Source of the DNA: Clostridioides sp. ES-S-0010-02
GTDB taxonomy: Bacteria; Bacillota; Clostridia; Peptostreptococcales; Peptostreptococcaceae
NCBI GenBank assembly: GCA_020641055.1
Contig: CP067345.1
Span: 3,093,317-3,157,316 of the forward strand
Direction: 5' to 3'
Length of the DNA: 64,000 bases
In this document: positions 43,412-52,357 of the stretch, in pieces
How the letters are laid out: each line of letters begins with the position of its first letter
Position numbering within the stretch: the stretch's first letter is position 1
Translations under genes and position numbers: made by a program
The notes under the pieces: generated by a model
Databases searched by the model: none
The model's input: only the letters and a program-made list of their open reading frames with translations
What the model was told of the DNA's origin: nothing

Positions 43412-44017
43412 TTATTTAACTAGGAACTTAATAATACCAATACTTACAGTATTTAATATTAATTGCAACCCCAATGATAGTGCTATTATAATTATAATAT
43501 TTAGTATGTACCTCTTAATTAAAAACTGCATATTTCTTCTATTTTTCTTTTTAAATTCATAAACCATCTCTTTAAAATAGCTTAAACTAATTAATGTTAA
43601 TATGATTGCACATGGAATAATAATCAAATTTTTAAATAATATTATCAAAATCATTTTTGCACTCTTAAATTTTAATGCCAATATAAAACTATTTATTGTA
43701 TATCCAATTGACATTCCCTTTAATACAAAAATTACTAATACTGCTGGAATTGTTACTACAAATAGACTTAATAGAGCTATCGAGCCCATAAAGATTGTAT
43801 CTGACTTTAAATTTTGTAGAACGGTATCTTTTACATTTATATTCAGATTATAATACTCTACAGCAGGATTTATATTGTTTAATATATTATCATTAGAACC
43901 TGGTAATATTTTATTTATATAGGACCCAATAACAATAGACATCATAAACAACAATCCTATAATAATTATTTGTCTATTTAATTCTCTAAAATCATTTTTT
44001 CTATATGTTTTTCTCAA
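43412..44017 (-). CDS. spoIIM: Stage II sporulation protein M
   Basis: 201 aa from TTG 44017, which follows AAGGGGGAATAAAA; longer in-frame codons up to 44074 lie on the wrong side of that site. A polytopic membrane protein with about five helices (IIIIGLLFMMSIVIGSYI, IFMGSIALLSLFVVTIPAVL, MILIILFKNLIIIPCAIILT). With SpoIID and SpoIIP it drives septal peptidoglycan hydrolysis and engulfment. It overlaps no gene but sits 11 bp before xerD. Confidence 0.9.
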   Translation of the reverse strand: MRKTYRKNDFRELNRQIIIIGLLFMMSIVIGSYINKILPGSNDNILNNINPAVEYYNLNINVKDTVLQNLKSDTIFMGSIALLSLFVVTIPAVLVIFVLKGMSIGYTINSFILALKFKSAKMILIILFKNLIIIPCAIILTLISLSYFKEMVYEFKKKNRRNMQFLIKRYILNIIIIIALSLGLQLILNTVSIGIIKFLVK

Positions 44018-44022
44018 TTTTA

Positions 44023-44066
44023 TTCCCCCTTGTCCTTTATAAAATAATATGCTGTAGGACAAGGGG
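44023..44066 (-). promoter_or_regulatory. Hairpin covering the spoIIM ribosome-binding site
   Basis: Perfect 10-bp arms CCCCTTGTCC and GGACAAGGGG (44026-44035 and 44057-44066 on the + strand), 21-base loop. The Shine-Dalgarno AAGGGGGAA lies within the distal arm, six bases from the TTG start. No U-tract follows, so it is not a terminator. Confidence 0.65.
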
Positions 44067-44085
44067 TTATTCATTTTTATAAATA

Positions 44086-44622
44086 TTAATTTTTAAACAT
44101 ATCTTTTACTAATAATAATCCAATAGAAGTTTTTGCATCTTCAACATCATTTTTTAATACCATATTATAGGCTTCTTCAAGTTCAACTTCGTAAACATCT
44201 AAAAATTCATCTGCATCTAGATTATTTTCTCCTGGAGTAAGACCTGTTGCCAAATATACAAACATTATCTCATTAGAAAAACCTGCTGAAGTGAAAAATT
44301 TATGTATTAGCTTAATATTTTTTGCACTATAACCAGTTTCTTCTTTTAGCTCCCTCTCAGCACATTCTTTAGGACTTTCATTTTTTTCTAGCTTACCAGC
44401 TGGAATTTCAAAAATTGGTTTTTCTATAGGTTTTCTAAATTGCTTCACTAATACAACTTTATTATCATCTGTAATTGCAACTATTCCTACTGCACCACCA
44501 ACTTCTACTAATTCCCTCTTTTGATATCCTTGTCCTGGAATTTCAACAGTATCGACCTTTAAAGTAATTACCTTACCTGTATAAACTCTATCACTACTAA
44601 TAGTTTTTTCTTCTAATACCAT
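44086..44622 (-). CDS. nudF: NUDIX hydrolase, ADP-ribose pyrophosphatase type
   Basis: 178 aa. The Nudix box is complete: GKLEKNESPKECAERELKEE plus TGY, preceded by KPIFEIPAG and VVLVKQFRKP, typical of ADP-ribose pyrophosphatases. It hydrolyses ADP-ribose to AMP and ribose-5-phosphate, which connects with the nearby pentose genes. It follows the DUF3866 gene by one base. Confidence 0.92.
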   Translation of the reverse strand: MVLEEKTISSDRVYTGKVITLKVDTVEIPGQGYQKRELVEVGGAVGIVAITDDNKVVLVKQFRKPIEKPIFEIPAGKLEKNESPKECAERELKEETGYSAKNIKLIHKFFTSAGFSNEIMFVYLATGLTPGENNLDADEFLDVYEVELEEAYNMVLKNDVEDAKTSIGLLLVKDMFKN

Positions 44623-44623
44623 C

Positions 44624-45691
44624 TTAAACCTCCATTAAGTAATATGCTGCTGTACTTGCAGCTTTGAAAAATGCCTCATCTTGCTCATAATTTCTTCCCA
44701 TACTTTTTACTTTTAGATTAAAATAGTCTAAATCCTCTTTCGTTTTATTATTATCTATATAAATTATATTATGCTTTTTATCTAAACCACTAGTTTTAAC
44801 TTGTTCTTTTATAAATTTTAATTTTTCATCATCATATATAGTTATTGGTATATCTATATTTACATTTACAATTTCTTCAAATACAGTCATACTGTGATGT
44901 GAAATACCTTGATGCCTTTCTCGTTTGTCAGCAAAACTAATTCTTGGAATTGCTATTGCTTGTCCTCCAAGCTTTATTACAGCATCAAGAATTGGACCTT
45001 GTTCAATTCCTGTAAATCCATATTTAGTACCTGTACCAGCAATTCCTGGTCCCATACTTACAAATACTACATCGGCTTTTAATATTTCTTTTGCTGTAAT
45101 CAATGCAGTGTATATATTTATACACTCATAGTCTCCCCCAAATGCATTTCCTATAGTTATTGTACTATCTATTAATTTTTTTTCTTTTAAAGTATCTACA
45201 TTTTTACTTAAATAAATTGGAAGAGATGCTCCATCAGTCATTATATATACTAGTTTCTTATTAGGGTTATTTCTTTTAAATGAAGCTACAAATGGAGTTA
45301 ACATACTATGAAGAGTTCCTACTACAACAGGAAGGCCTTCTAACTCTGTAAAATCATCAAATTTATCATGATAAATGCTTTCTTGTTCCTCAACAGCGTC
45401 TACCTTTATTTGAAGTGGTGTATATCTAAGTTTCATTATATGACCACCTTCAATTAAACTAGATTCCAAATTGTTTAAATTAGTTATTACAAAATGGTAT
45501 CCACCAGTTCCTAGACTTAGTTCTACTGCTGTTGTATTTAAAACTACTTCATCCCCTATATCTACTACTCCAGACAGTTTTGGATAATTGTATGCTCTTT
45601 GTATTTCTCCATTTATATTTACTCTTATATCATCCAACGTTTCAGTTTGACTTACAATTGACTCAACAATCCCCACTCTTTTGCTTATCAT
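44624..45691 (-). CDS. DUF3866 family protein
   Basis: 355 aa. I recognise the family by MISKRVGIVESIVSQTETLDDIRV at the start and by the Rossmann-like IMTDGASLPIYLSKNV and VVFVSMGPGIAGTGTKYGFTGIEQGP segments, but its function is unknown. It contains no membrane segment. It is always found in Firmicutes and Actinobacteria next to NUDIX, SpoIIM or XerD genes, as here, suggesting a shared role in cell-envelope or nucleotide metabolism (inferred). Confidence 0.8.
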   Translation of the reverse strand: MISKRVGIVESIVSQTETLDDIRVNINGEIQRAYNYPKLSGVVDIGDEVVLNTTAVELSLGTGGYHFVITNLNNLESSLIEGGHIMKLRYTPLQIKVDAVEEQESIYHDKFDDFTELEGLPVVVGTLHSMLTPFVASFKRNNPNKKLVYIMTDGASLPIYLSKNVDTLKEKKLIDSTITIGNAFGGDYECINIYTALITAKEILKADVVFVSMGPGIAGTGTKYGFTGIEQGPILDAVIKLGGQAIAIPRISFADKRERHQGISHHSMTVFEEIVNVNIDIPITIYDDEKLKFIKEQVKTSGLDKKHNIIYIDNNKTKEDLDYFNLKVKSMGRNYEQDEAFFKAASTAAYYLMEV

Positions 45692-45695
45692 AATG

Positions 45696-46520
45696 CTACC
45701 TTCCCAACTTATCTATAAAATTTAATAATTTATTTTTTTCTATTATTTTAGTCAATGAGTATTTTTCGGTAAATATATGCATAATAACTACAAATATTAA
45801 CCATCCCAGTCTGATATTAAATGGATATCCAAAAGAAATTAGAATTCCAATAGACATTCCAAGAACATTTGAACCAGTATCTCCCATCATTGCTCTTGCC
45901 TTTAAATCATAATTAAAGTATGCAAGTACATTTGGAACTATAAGCAGTGGAAGAACTTGAACAAATCCTGTCAATGTTAAAAATACAATCACCATTATAA
46001 ATAAATATGCTTTTATTGCTCTTCCTGGTCTTAAATCTAAAAGATTCATTAAATTGGTTGATAGAGCTATTATTAATGTATTTACTATTATATCTATTAT
46101 GTCTTTTGATATAGACACAGAAACTATAAGTCCTACAAATCCACCAAACAACGCCTTAAAGCCTCCAGTTGTAAGACTTCCTTTAAATAAACTTTTAAAG
46201 TGACCTTTTAGACCACTTACATTTCTATTTCCAATAATATCGTCTAGTATTCCTGCAAAAAACATGGATATCATACCAAACATAAACATAAATATATATG
46301 CTAAATCTCTATATTCTGTAGTAAAAAATGCAAGTATTATTCCATTAATCACAAGCATAGGTAAAAATACAATTCCCATACTTACTGGTATCATATCTTT
46401 TTTGTAGTTTGGTCTAAGTATATTTCCATTTATCAATAAATTTTTAAATAGTGGTATTGCAGCATAGGTTCCAAATAATCCTGTTAATAATAAAATGGTA
46501 TAAAGTATATAATCTTTCAC
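45696..46520 (-). CDS. MraY/WecA-like phosphosugar transferase family membrane protein
   Basis: 274 aa with about nine hydrophobic segments. The family DD motif is in FAGILDDIIGNRNVSG, the second acidic motif in LLDLRPGRAIKAY, and MMGDTGSNVLGMSIG is the GDTGS signature. These enzymes transfer sugar-phosphate to undecaprenyl phosphate. It is shorter than MraY (about 320 aa) and its substrate is unknown. It sits between a family 2 glycosyltransferase and DUF3866. Confidence 0.78.
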   Translation of the reverse strand: MKDYILYTILLLTGLFGTYAAIPLFKNLLINGNILRPNYKKDMIPVSMGIVFLPMLVINGIILAFFTTEYRDLAYIFMFMFGMISMFFAGILDDIIGNRNVSGLKGHFKSLFKGSLTTGGFKALFGGFVGLIVSVSISKDIIDIIVNTLIIALSTNLMNLLDLRPGRAIKAYLFIMVIVFLTLTGFVQVLPLLIVPNVLAYFNYDLKARAMMGDTGSNVLGMSIGILISFGYPFNIRLGWLIFVVIMHIFTEKYSLTKIIEKNKLLNFIDKLGR

Positions 46521-46527
46521 TAAGATA

Positions 46528-47220
46528 CTACCTCCATTCTTTCTTTTTTTGTCCTAAAACCTTTTTTATATGATAATACTGCTTGCCTCTATGAATAAAT
46601 CCTTTTAAATTTCTGCCAGTTTCATTATGAGTCATGTTTACTAATACTTCTTTAATTTTAAAACCATACTTTAGTATATCAATCGTCATTCCAACTTCAA
46701 CACCATATCCAAAAGGTATTTCATCAAATTTTTCTAAAACTTCTCTTTTAAATATTCTTTGACCTGACAGAGTTGCATCTAGTTCAACTCCTGTCATCTC
46801 AAAAACAGAATTTTTAGCTAAACCTTTTACAAATCCCAGACCTCCTTTTTTCTTTGCAGGAGGAAACTTTGCTATAGTAACATCAGCTTCACCATTTAAT
46901 ATTGGTACAATTAATTTTTCAATTTCTTTAGCTGAATTACCTAGATCTCCATCCAAAAATCCTATAATATTTGCGCTTTTCATTGATACTTTAAGCCCAT
47001 AGTTTAAAGCATATCCTTTACCTCTGTTTTTATCTAACTTAAAAAATTTAATTTTTTCATTCTTTAATTCAGATACAACCTTAGCAGTATTATCTGTTGA
47101 ACCATCATCTACAACTACTATTTCATTTATTTCTTTAATTCCAACTATACTTTCTAATGTATAGTTTATTCTACTTTCTTCATTATAAGCTGGTATTATT
47201 ATACTTATATAAGAATCCAT
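46528..47220 (-). CDS. Family 2 glycosyltransferase
   Basis: 230 aa, GT-A fold. VVDDGSTDNTAKV (nucleotide-binding) near residue 36, the DxD-like motif in GFLDGDLGN near residue 90, LSGQRIFKREV acceptor-side, and a C-terminal basic RGKQYYHIKKVLGQKKKE that may lie on the membrane. It probably works with the MraY-like protein and SteA/SteB-like proteins in an envelope polymer step. Substrate unknown. Confidence 0.85.
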   Translation of the reverse strand: MDSYISIIIPAYNEESRINYTLESIVGIKEINEIVVVDDGSTDNTAKVVSELKNEKIKFFKLDKNRGKGYALNYGLKVSMKSANIIGFLDGDLGNSAKEIEKLIVPILNGEADVTIAKFPPAKKKGGLGFVKGLAKNSVFEMTGVELDATLSGQRIFKREVLEKFDEIPFGYGVEVGMTIDILKYGFKIKEVLVNMTHNETGRNLKGFIHRGKQYYHIKKVLGQKKKEWR

Positions 47221-47243
47221 TTTTTCTCTCCTTAAAATTATTT

Positions 47244-48119
47244 CTATTTTATAGATGGCAACAATGAAGTTGCAGTATCTAATCTACCAAAATTACCAAC
47301 TATATTACCTTGTTGTAAAAGCATAGCTAGAGATACACTTCCTACACCTTCATCAATATTATCTATAGTTGCAACTTTATTTTTAGAATATAATTCTACA
47401 TAAGAAGTTTTAACTCCTGTATTTTGAACTTCTACTAAATATTTATTTTCTGATTTTATTTTTGAAACTACAAATTTTTCTATTTTGTCAAATTGTTTTG
47501 TATTATCTTTTGCATCATTTCCACCAGCTATTACAACAGATTCATATTTTAGATATGTGTCACCAATAGAGTTAAATTTTATTACATCTAGTTCTTGAAG
47601 ATATGTCAAAATGTCACTTGCATCTTCCTTTTTCAAGGTATCAATTATATAATTAACTGCATCATTTGTATTTTTAATTTCTGTACCTAATTTACTTGAG
47701 ATTTCTTTTAATTTTTCTGGATTTGTTATATTTTCTTTTAACACTATGTTAAATGCAACACTACCATTAGATTTGTTTATTATATCTTCTATATTTTTTG
47801 TATAATCATCATTTTCATTAGCTGATATTATTCCTATACTTTTTCCACTTAATGAACCAATTAAAACCTTGTCCACATTTTTATTTATAAAATTAATTGC
47901 TTCTTCATAATCTTTATTTACCTTTGCTAAATCTACATCAAGTTTATCATTTTTTTCTTTTAAAATATTAAATTTATCATCCAAGTCATTTATTATATTT
48001 GCTTGCTGCTCGCTTAATTGTTGATTATTATTTAAATTAAATCCTACTAACATGCCTATACCCAAAGCTATAAATATAGCCCCAATAGTGACTATATAAT
48101 ATTTCATATTAATATGCAT
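47244..48119 (-). CDS. SteB/MctB-like single-pass membrane protein (DUF3186)
   Basis: 291 aa. One N-terminal membrane helix (YYIVTIGAIFIALGIGMLVGF), then a coiled coil (residues 30-70) and an extracytoplasmic domain with IGIISANENDD. It resembles the copper transporter MctB/DUF3186 family, whose actinobacterial relative SteB pairs with SteA in cell separation. The steA-like gene lies directly upstream by 17 bp. A copper role seems unlikely from context. Confidence 0.8.
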   Translation of the reverse strand: MHINMKYYIVTIGAIFIALGIGMLVGFNLNNNQQLSEQQANIINDLDDKFNILKEKNDKLDVDLAKVNKDYEEAINFINKNVDKVLIGSLSGKSIGIISANENDDYTKNIEDIINKSNGSVAFNIVLKENITNPEKLKEISSKLGTEIKNTNDAVNYIIDTLKKEDASDILTYLQELDVIKFNSIGDTYLKYESVVIAGGNDAKDNTKQFDKIEKFVVSKIKSENKYLVEVQNTGVKTSYVELYSKNKVATIDNIDEGVGSVSLAMLLQQGNIVGNFGRLDTATSLLPSIK

Positions 48120-48136
48120 ATTTATCCTCCTAAAAT

Positions 48137-49258
48137 TTACATCTGTAATAGTACCTTAAATTTCAATTGCATTAACTGTATAAATTGTTGAACTCCTGGT
48201 GACAATGATGCAACTACCAACACAGGAAATAATGCTGTTGCTATTAACGCCCATATGTACTTTATCTTTAGCTTACTTCTATATAACAAGTTAACTCCTT
48301 TAGCATCTATAAGCTTAGAACCTATCTTTAGTCTAACTAGAAAAGTACTTGCCATTCCCTTTCTTCCTTTTTCAAGGAAATCAATCATATTTGAATGTGT
48401 CCCCACTGCTACTATTAACTCTGCTTTATACTCATACGCAATAAGCATAGCTATATCTTCACTAGTTCCTGGTGCAGGAAATACAACTGCATCCAAACCT
48501 AGTTCTTGAACTCTCTTAAGACCTGGTGCTCTACCATCTGTATAAGCATGTACTACTATTTCACTAGCTTTTTTTAAAGCTTCATCGCTTACACTATCCA
48601 TATCTCCCACAATTACATCTGGAGTATATCCAAACTCAATTAAAGCATCTGCGCCTCCATCAACACCAACTAGAACAGGTTTTACCTCTTCTATGTATGA
48701 AAGCATTGTACTTAAATCCTCTTTATAGTCCTGACCTCTTACAACTATTAATACATGCTTATTTGCATAATTAGTTTGTACTTTTGGAATTTCTACTTCA
48801 CCAAGTATAAATCCTTTTTCTTTTTTAGCATAATCTATAGTATTGTCTATAAATCTATCTAATTCTACGGCTAAGTTTTCATAAGCAGCCTTTATTTGAT
48901 ACGAAACTTCATACTTATCTAAAACTTCACCTGCACCTAAAAACTCTCCTTCTCTATATATCTTTCCATCTATAACTTCTATAGTCTGTCCTTCTTTTAA
49001 TTCTTCAAATAATTCTTCTCCAATATTATCAATTATCAAGATATTATTCTCAGTCAATATTCCTGGACCTTTATTAGGATATCTACCACTTATAGAAGGA
49101 ACCGCATTTATGACAAGTTTTATTTTGGCTTCTACCAAAGAGTTTGCAGCAACTTCATCTATGTCTATATGATTTATAACTGCTATTTCCCCACTTTCAA
49201 CTCTTTTAGCAAGCTTTTTAGTTTTTCGATCTACTTTTATAGGGGCCTCGACTCTCAT
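48137..49258 (-). CDS. SteA-like protein with thiamine pyrophosphokinase-like domain
   Basis: 373 aa. A central Rossmann-like region (VDGGADALIEFGYTPDVIVGDMDSVSDEAL) is the thiamin-pyrophosphokinase-like signature shared with SteA cytokinetic-ring proteins, preceded by an N-terminal beta domain. A membrane segment near the C-terminus (IWALIATALFPVLVVASLS) may anchor it. I infer a role in division or envelope assembly, from pairing with the SteB-like gene. No start ambiguity: ATG follows GGAGGTTT. Confidence 0.82.
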   Translation of the reverse strand: MRVEAPIKVDRKTKKLAKRVESGEIAVINHIDIDEVAANSLVEAKIKLVINAVPSISGRYPNKGPGILTENNILIIDNIGEELFEELKEGQTIEVIDGKIYREGEFLGAGEVLDKYEVSYQIKAAYENLAVELDRFIDNTIDYAKKEKGFILGEVEIPKVQTNYANKHVLIVVRGQDYKEDLSTMLSYIEEVKPVLVGVDGGADALIEFGYTPDVIVGDMDSVSDEALKKASEIVVHAYTDGRAPGLKRVQELGLDAVVFPAPGTSEDIAMLIAYEYKAELIVAVGTHSNMIDFLEKGRKGMASTFLVRLKIGSKLIDAKGVNLLYRSKLKIKYIWALIATALFPVLVVASLSPGVQQFIQLMQLKFKVLLQM

Positions 49259-49489
49259 TTTTAAACCTCCACTATCATTATTAAAATCACATTATATTAT
49301 AGCATTACTTAAGAATAAAATAAATGTTTTAAGTTGGTCTTACATCTTTAATCATTATAACACTATATTTTATGATTTTTTTATTTAATACTTTTTGTAA
49401 TATACTTTAAAAATTAATGTTTCGACTTGTTAAAGTATATTTTTATATTAAAAAACAAATCAACATTAATCTACAACTGACAAAGGTAC

Positions 49490-49507
49490 ATAATATGGCC
49501 ATATTAT
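49490..49507. promoter_or_regulatory. 18-bp perfect palindrome ATAATATGG/CCATATTAT
   Basis: ATAATATGGCCATATTAT has no mismatches and a central GGCC, uncommon in this A/T-rich stretch. It lies upstream of the putative steA-like promoter and could bind a dimeric regulator. Confidence 0.4.
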
Positions 49508-49562
49508 AATAAAATTATATTAAATAAATAATAAAGAAAAAATAAAGCTTTTATTATATATT

Positions 49563-49611
49563 AAAACAGCAAAACGGTATAACCCTATTGGTTATACCGT
49601 TTTGCTGTTTG
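49563..49611 (-). terminator. Terminator of spo0A
   Basis: Perfect 21-bp stem (arms 49564-49584 and 49590-49610) with a five-base loop, followed on the minus strand by TTTTAATATA. It is the strongest hairpin in the window. Confidence 0.9.
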
Positions 49612-49666
49612 TAATGCATATTTATTGCCAATACCTTCATTAAAAGGTCTTACTTTTTCTGTCTAT

Positions 49667-50476
49667 TTATTTAACCATACTATGTTCTAATCTTAATTTA
49701 TCAGCAATCATTGCTATAAATTCTGAATTAGTTGGTTTTCCTTTAGTATTGTGTACCGTATATCCAAATAATTGATTTATTGTGTCAACTTTGCCTCTAC
49801 TCCATGCAACTTCTATGGCATGTCTTATTGCTCTCTCAACTCTACTTGGTGTTGTATTGAATTTTTTAGCTATACTTGGATATAACTCTTTTGTTACTGC
49901 ACCTAAAAGTTCAACATTATCAATGACCATTTTTATAGCTTCTCTTAGATATAAATACCCTTTTATATGAGCTGGTACTCCTATTTCGTGTATTATATTT
50001 GTGATTTCTGTTTCTATATTACCTACATTTTTAACGAAATCACTTCTTGTCATTTGAGTTTCTTGAACTGGTCTAGGCTTTGGCTCTACTTGAGTAACTC
50101 TATTAGAAACTAGTTCTCTAATTCTGTTTATAAACACAACAAAATCAAACGGCTTTACTATGTAGTAATCTGCCCCTAGATTTATTGCGCTTTGAGTTAT
50201 CTTATCTTGACCTACTGCTGATAGTACTATTATTTTTGGCATTTTAGGTATATCCATAGTATTTAATTTTTCAATTACACCTAATCCATCCAGATGTGGC
50301 ATTATTACGTCTAATATTAATAAATCTGGTTGTGTCTTTTTTACTAAATCTAATGCTTCAATCCCATCTTTAGCTATGCCTAATATATCGATATCATCCT
50401 CATTAGACAAATACTCTTTTAATACCTGACAAAAATCCTTATTGTCGTCTGCTAAAACTATTTTGATTTTTTCCAC
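49667..50476 (-). CDS. spo0A: Sporulation master regulator Spo0A
   Basis: A longer frame starts at ATG 50491, but its codons include the GGGGGGA Shine-Dalgarno, so I place the start at GTG 50476, giving 269 aa starting (V/M)[13 protein letters not shown]. That choice puts the phosphorylated aspartate at residue 56 (LLILDVIMP), as in B. subtilis. The receiver has D10/D11 and the K-P-F motif; the C-terminal sigma-A-contacting DNA-binding domain starts near residue 150 and has [18 protein letters not shown]. It controls entry into sporulation. Neighbouring spoIVB lies 140 bp upstream. Confidence 0.96.
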   Translation of the reverse strand: MEKIKIVLADDNKDFCQVLKEYLSNEDDIDILGIAKDGIEALDLVKKTQPDLLILDVIMPHLDGLGVIEKLNTMDIPKMPKIIVLSAVGQDKITQSAINLGADYYIVKPFDFVVFINRIRELVSNRVTQVEPKPRPVQETQMTRSDFVKNVGNIETEITNIIHEIGVPAHIKGYLYLREAIKMVIDNVELLGAVTKELYPSIAKKFNTTPSRVERAIRHAIEVAWSRGKVDTINQLFGYTVHNTKGKPTNSEFIAMIADKLRLEHSMVK

Positions 50477-50564
50477 TAAAAATCCCCCCATTAAAAAACA
50501 TCTTCTTATTACAGAAAACTAAACTTTTTACACAAATTGTTCCTAATTATCTACTCTAAAGCAT

Positions 50565-50592
50565 ATTCGACACTTCAAAATTATATTCCTCC
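50565..50592 (-). promoter_or_regulatory. SigH promoter of spo0A with overlapping 0A box
   Basis: On the minus strand GGAGGAATA (50592-50584), a 12-base spacer, GTCGAAT (50571-50565); this fits the SigH consensus RNAGGAWWW-N12-RNNGAAT at every position. TGTCGAA (50572-50566), a perfect 0A box, overlaps the -10. The start would lie about 80 nt upstream of the start codon. It suggests Spo0A~P feedback on its own promoter. Confidence 0.8.
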
Positions 50593-50632
50593 TAGATAAG
50601 TGATAAAATAATAAATTTTTTTAATGCCTCAC

Positions 50633-51694
50633 CTACAATTTTATCATTTCATCTATAAAAATACCATATCCTTTTTTCGGATTATCTCTAAAAACATGAG
50701 TTATTGCACCAATAATTTTATTATTTTGTATTATTGGAGCCCCACTCATCCCTTGTACAATCCCCCCTGTGTATTCCAATAACTTATCATCTACAACTTT
50801 TATTACCATATCTCTATAATTTCCTTTATCATATACTATACTTTCTATTTTTATATCATAGCTTGTTATATTTTTGTTTTTGTCTTCAAAAAGAATTATT
50901 GCATCCCCTATTTTTACATCTTGAGGTCTTCCAACTTCGATTAATTGTAATTCTTTATTTGCTAAATTAAATTCTTTATTTTGTTTTTCTGTAATATTAC
51001 CACTTATACCTAATTTTGAGTTATTCGAAAAATTTCCCATCAGATTACTATCATTAAAATCACCTTTTATTCTGCCTACTTTTTCATTACTAGCTTTTAA
51101 TATTTTTAGTTTTTCTGGTTTATATATATACCCTTGCTTAATCTTTAATAGTTCATTAGTGTCCGAATCTTTTATAGCATGACCAATTGCTTTAAATTTT
51201 TCCATATTAGGGTCATAAAAAGTCATAGTTCCAATTCCAGATATCTTATCTCTCACCCATAATCCAAGTTTATAATTACCATTTTCTTTTTTAGTTTCTA
51301 TTGTCTCTGTTTTATATTTATTTTTTCTTTCAAAAGTCACTTCTACTTTACTTTTTTTAGCTTCATTTAAAATTTTTGATACATCCTGACTATCTTTTAT
51401 TTTTTTATTATCTATTTTTACTATATTGTCGCCAATCTGTATGCCTCCAATATAATCTACATCCTCTTCCTCATATCCTAAAACCAATACACCATCTGTA
51501 TTTGCTTTCACTCCAATTATATTTCCAAGTGGATATACATATTTTTTATCATGATTCTTAATTGTAAAAGTTTCTATTGGGGTCTCCTTATTCGTATTAC
51601 AATTTTTATTTTGAAAAATTATAACCATCATAAAAATCGATACAGCTCCTAATATTATCCAAATATTTTTGAAATTCTTATTTATTTTGTTCAT
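50633..51694 (-). CDS. spoIVB: SpoIVB, PDZ-containing serine peptidase (S55)
   Basis: 353 aa. N-terminal membrane anchor (residues 10-26), a PDZ domain around 65-135 (VLGYEEEDVDYIGGIQIGDN), and a S55 catalytic domain with the nucleophile S317 in GMSGAPIIQNNK. In B. subtilis SpoIVB signals across to activate pro-SigK processing by SpoIVFB; the SigK in this window has no pro-peptide, so the protease must have another role here, such as SpoIIQ or coat-related processing (inferred). It lies next to spo0A, the conserved Firmicute arrangement. Confidence 0.93.
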   Translation of the reverse strand: MNKINKNFKNIWIILGAVSIFMMVIIFQNKNCNTNKETPIETFTIKNHDKKYVYPLGNIIGVKANTDGVLVLGYEEEDVDYIGGIQIGDNIVKIDNKKIKDSQDVSKILNEAKKSKVEVTFERKNKYKTETIETKKENGNYKLGLWVRDKISGIGTMTFYDPNMEKFKAIGHAIKDSDTNELLKIKQGYIYKPEKLKILKASNEKVGRIKGDFNDSNLMGNFSNNSKLGISGNITEKQNKEFNLANKELQLIEVGRPQDVKIGDAIILFEDKNKNITSYDIKIESIVYDKGNYRDMVIKVVDDKLLEYTGGIVQGMSGAPIIQNNKIIGAITHVFRDNPKKGYGIFIDEMIKL

Positions 51695-51854
51695 ATATTC
51701 ATCTACTCCTATGCTGTATTATTATGTATTTATAATTCCTTTTTCGTAAAAATTTATTCATTTAAAAACCTCGTTGTATATCTTACTAAGTGCTTTTTAT
51801 CCTATAATATGGTAGTATTATATTGTGGTAAAAAGTTTGAAGGGCGGTAATATT

Positions 51855-52295
51855 TTGAAATTAAATGTAAGAATTGCAGATATAAATAATTGGCATGATT
51901 TAGTTAATTTGTCTGTAGATAAGAATCAATTAGATTATATAGAAAGCAATGCACTTTCTATTGCTGAGTCTAAGTTTATAACAGCTTGGATACCTGTTGG
52001 AATATATGATGACAATATACTGATAGGATTTGCTATGTACGGTCGCCTAGAAGATGACAGAGTTTGGCTTGATAGATTCATGATTGACTCAAAGTATCAA
52101 GGTAAAGGATATGGAAAAGCATCCTTAGATTTCCTTATAAATCATCTTAAAAATGAATATAATTGCAATGAGTTATACATTAGTATATTCGATAACAACA
52201 AAATGGCTATTGGACTTTACAAAAGCTTTGGATTTGAGTTTAATGGAGAACTTGACTATGGTGGAGAAAAGGTCATGGTATTAAAATCTAATTGA
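51855..52295 (+). CDS. GNAT acetyltransferase, Bltd/PaiA-like
   Basis: 146 aa from TTG 51855, seven bases after AGGGCGG; a GTG at 51825 has no site. The acetyl-CoA-binding loop is YQGKGYGKASLDFLI (Q/R-x-x-G-x-G/A motif), with LYKSFGFEFNG near the C-terminus. Similar in order of motifs to BltD/PaiA polyamine acetyltransferases (NKMAIGLYKSFGF). The substrate is not certain. A second GNAT gene follows 30 bp away on the same strand. Confidence 0.82.
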   Translation: MKLNVRIADINNWHDLVNLSVDKNQLDYIESNALSIAESKFITAWIPVGIYDDNILIGFAMYGRLEDDRVWLDRFMIDSKYQGKGYGKASLDFLINHLKNEYNCNELYISIFDNNKMAIGLYKSFGFEFNGELDYGGEKVMVLKSN

Positions 52296-52333
52296 TATTA
52301 ATAAAAATATATATCTATCAAGGAGGTGAAATC

Positions 52334-52357
52334 ATTATATAAATATATTTATATAAT
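52334..52357 (+). promoter_or_regulatory. Perfect 24-bp palindrome between Shine-Dalgarno and ATG
   Basis: The palindrome ATTATATAAATA/TATTTATATAAT follows AAGGAGGTGAAATC and ends at the ATG of 52356. Folding it would bring the Shine-Dalgarno close to the start codon; an open stem would leave it too far. Confidence 0.55.

Larger units (their letters stand above)
49259..49666. other. Region between spo0A and the steA-like gene
   Basis: About 400 bp of A/T-rich DNA with the strong spo0A terminator (49563-49611), an 18-bp perfect palindrome (49490-49507) and a TATAAT on the minus strand (49359-49354) that could belong to the steA-like promoter. No gene seen. Confidence 0.6.
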
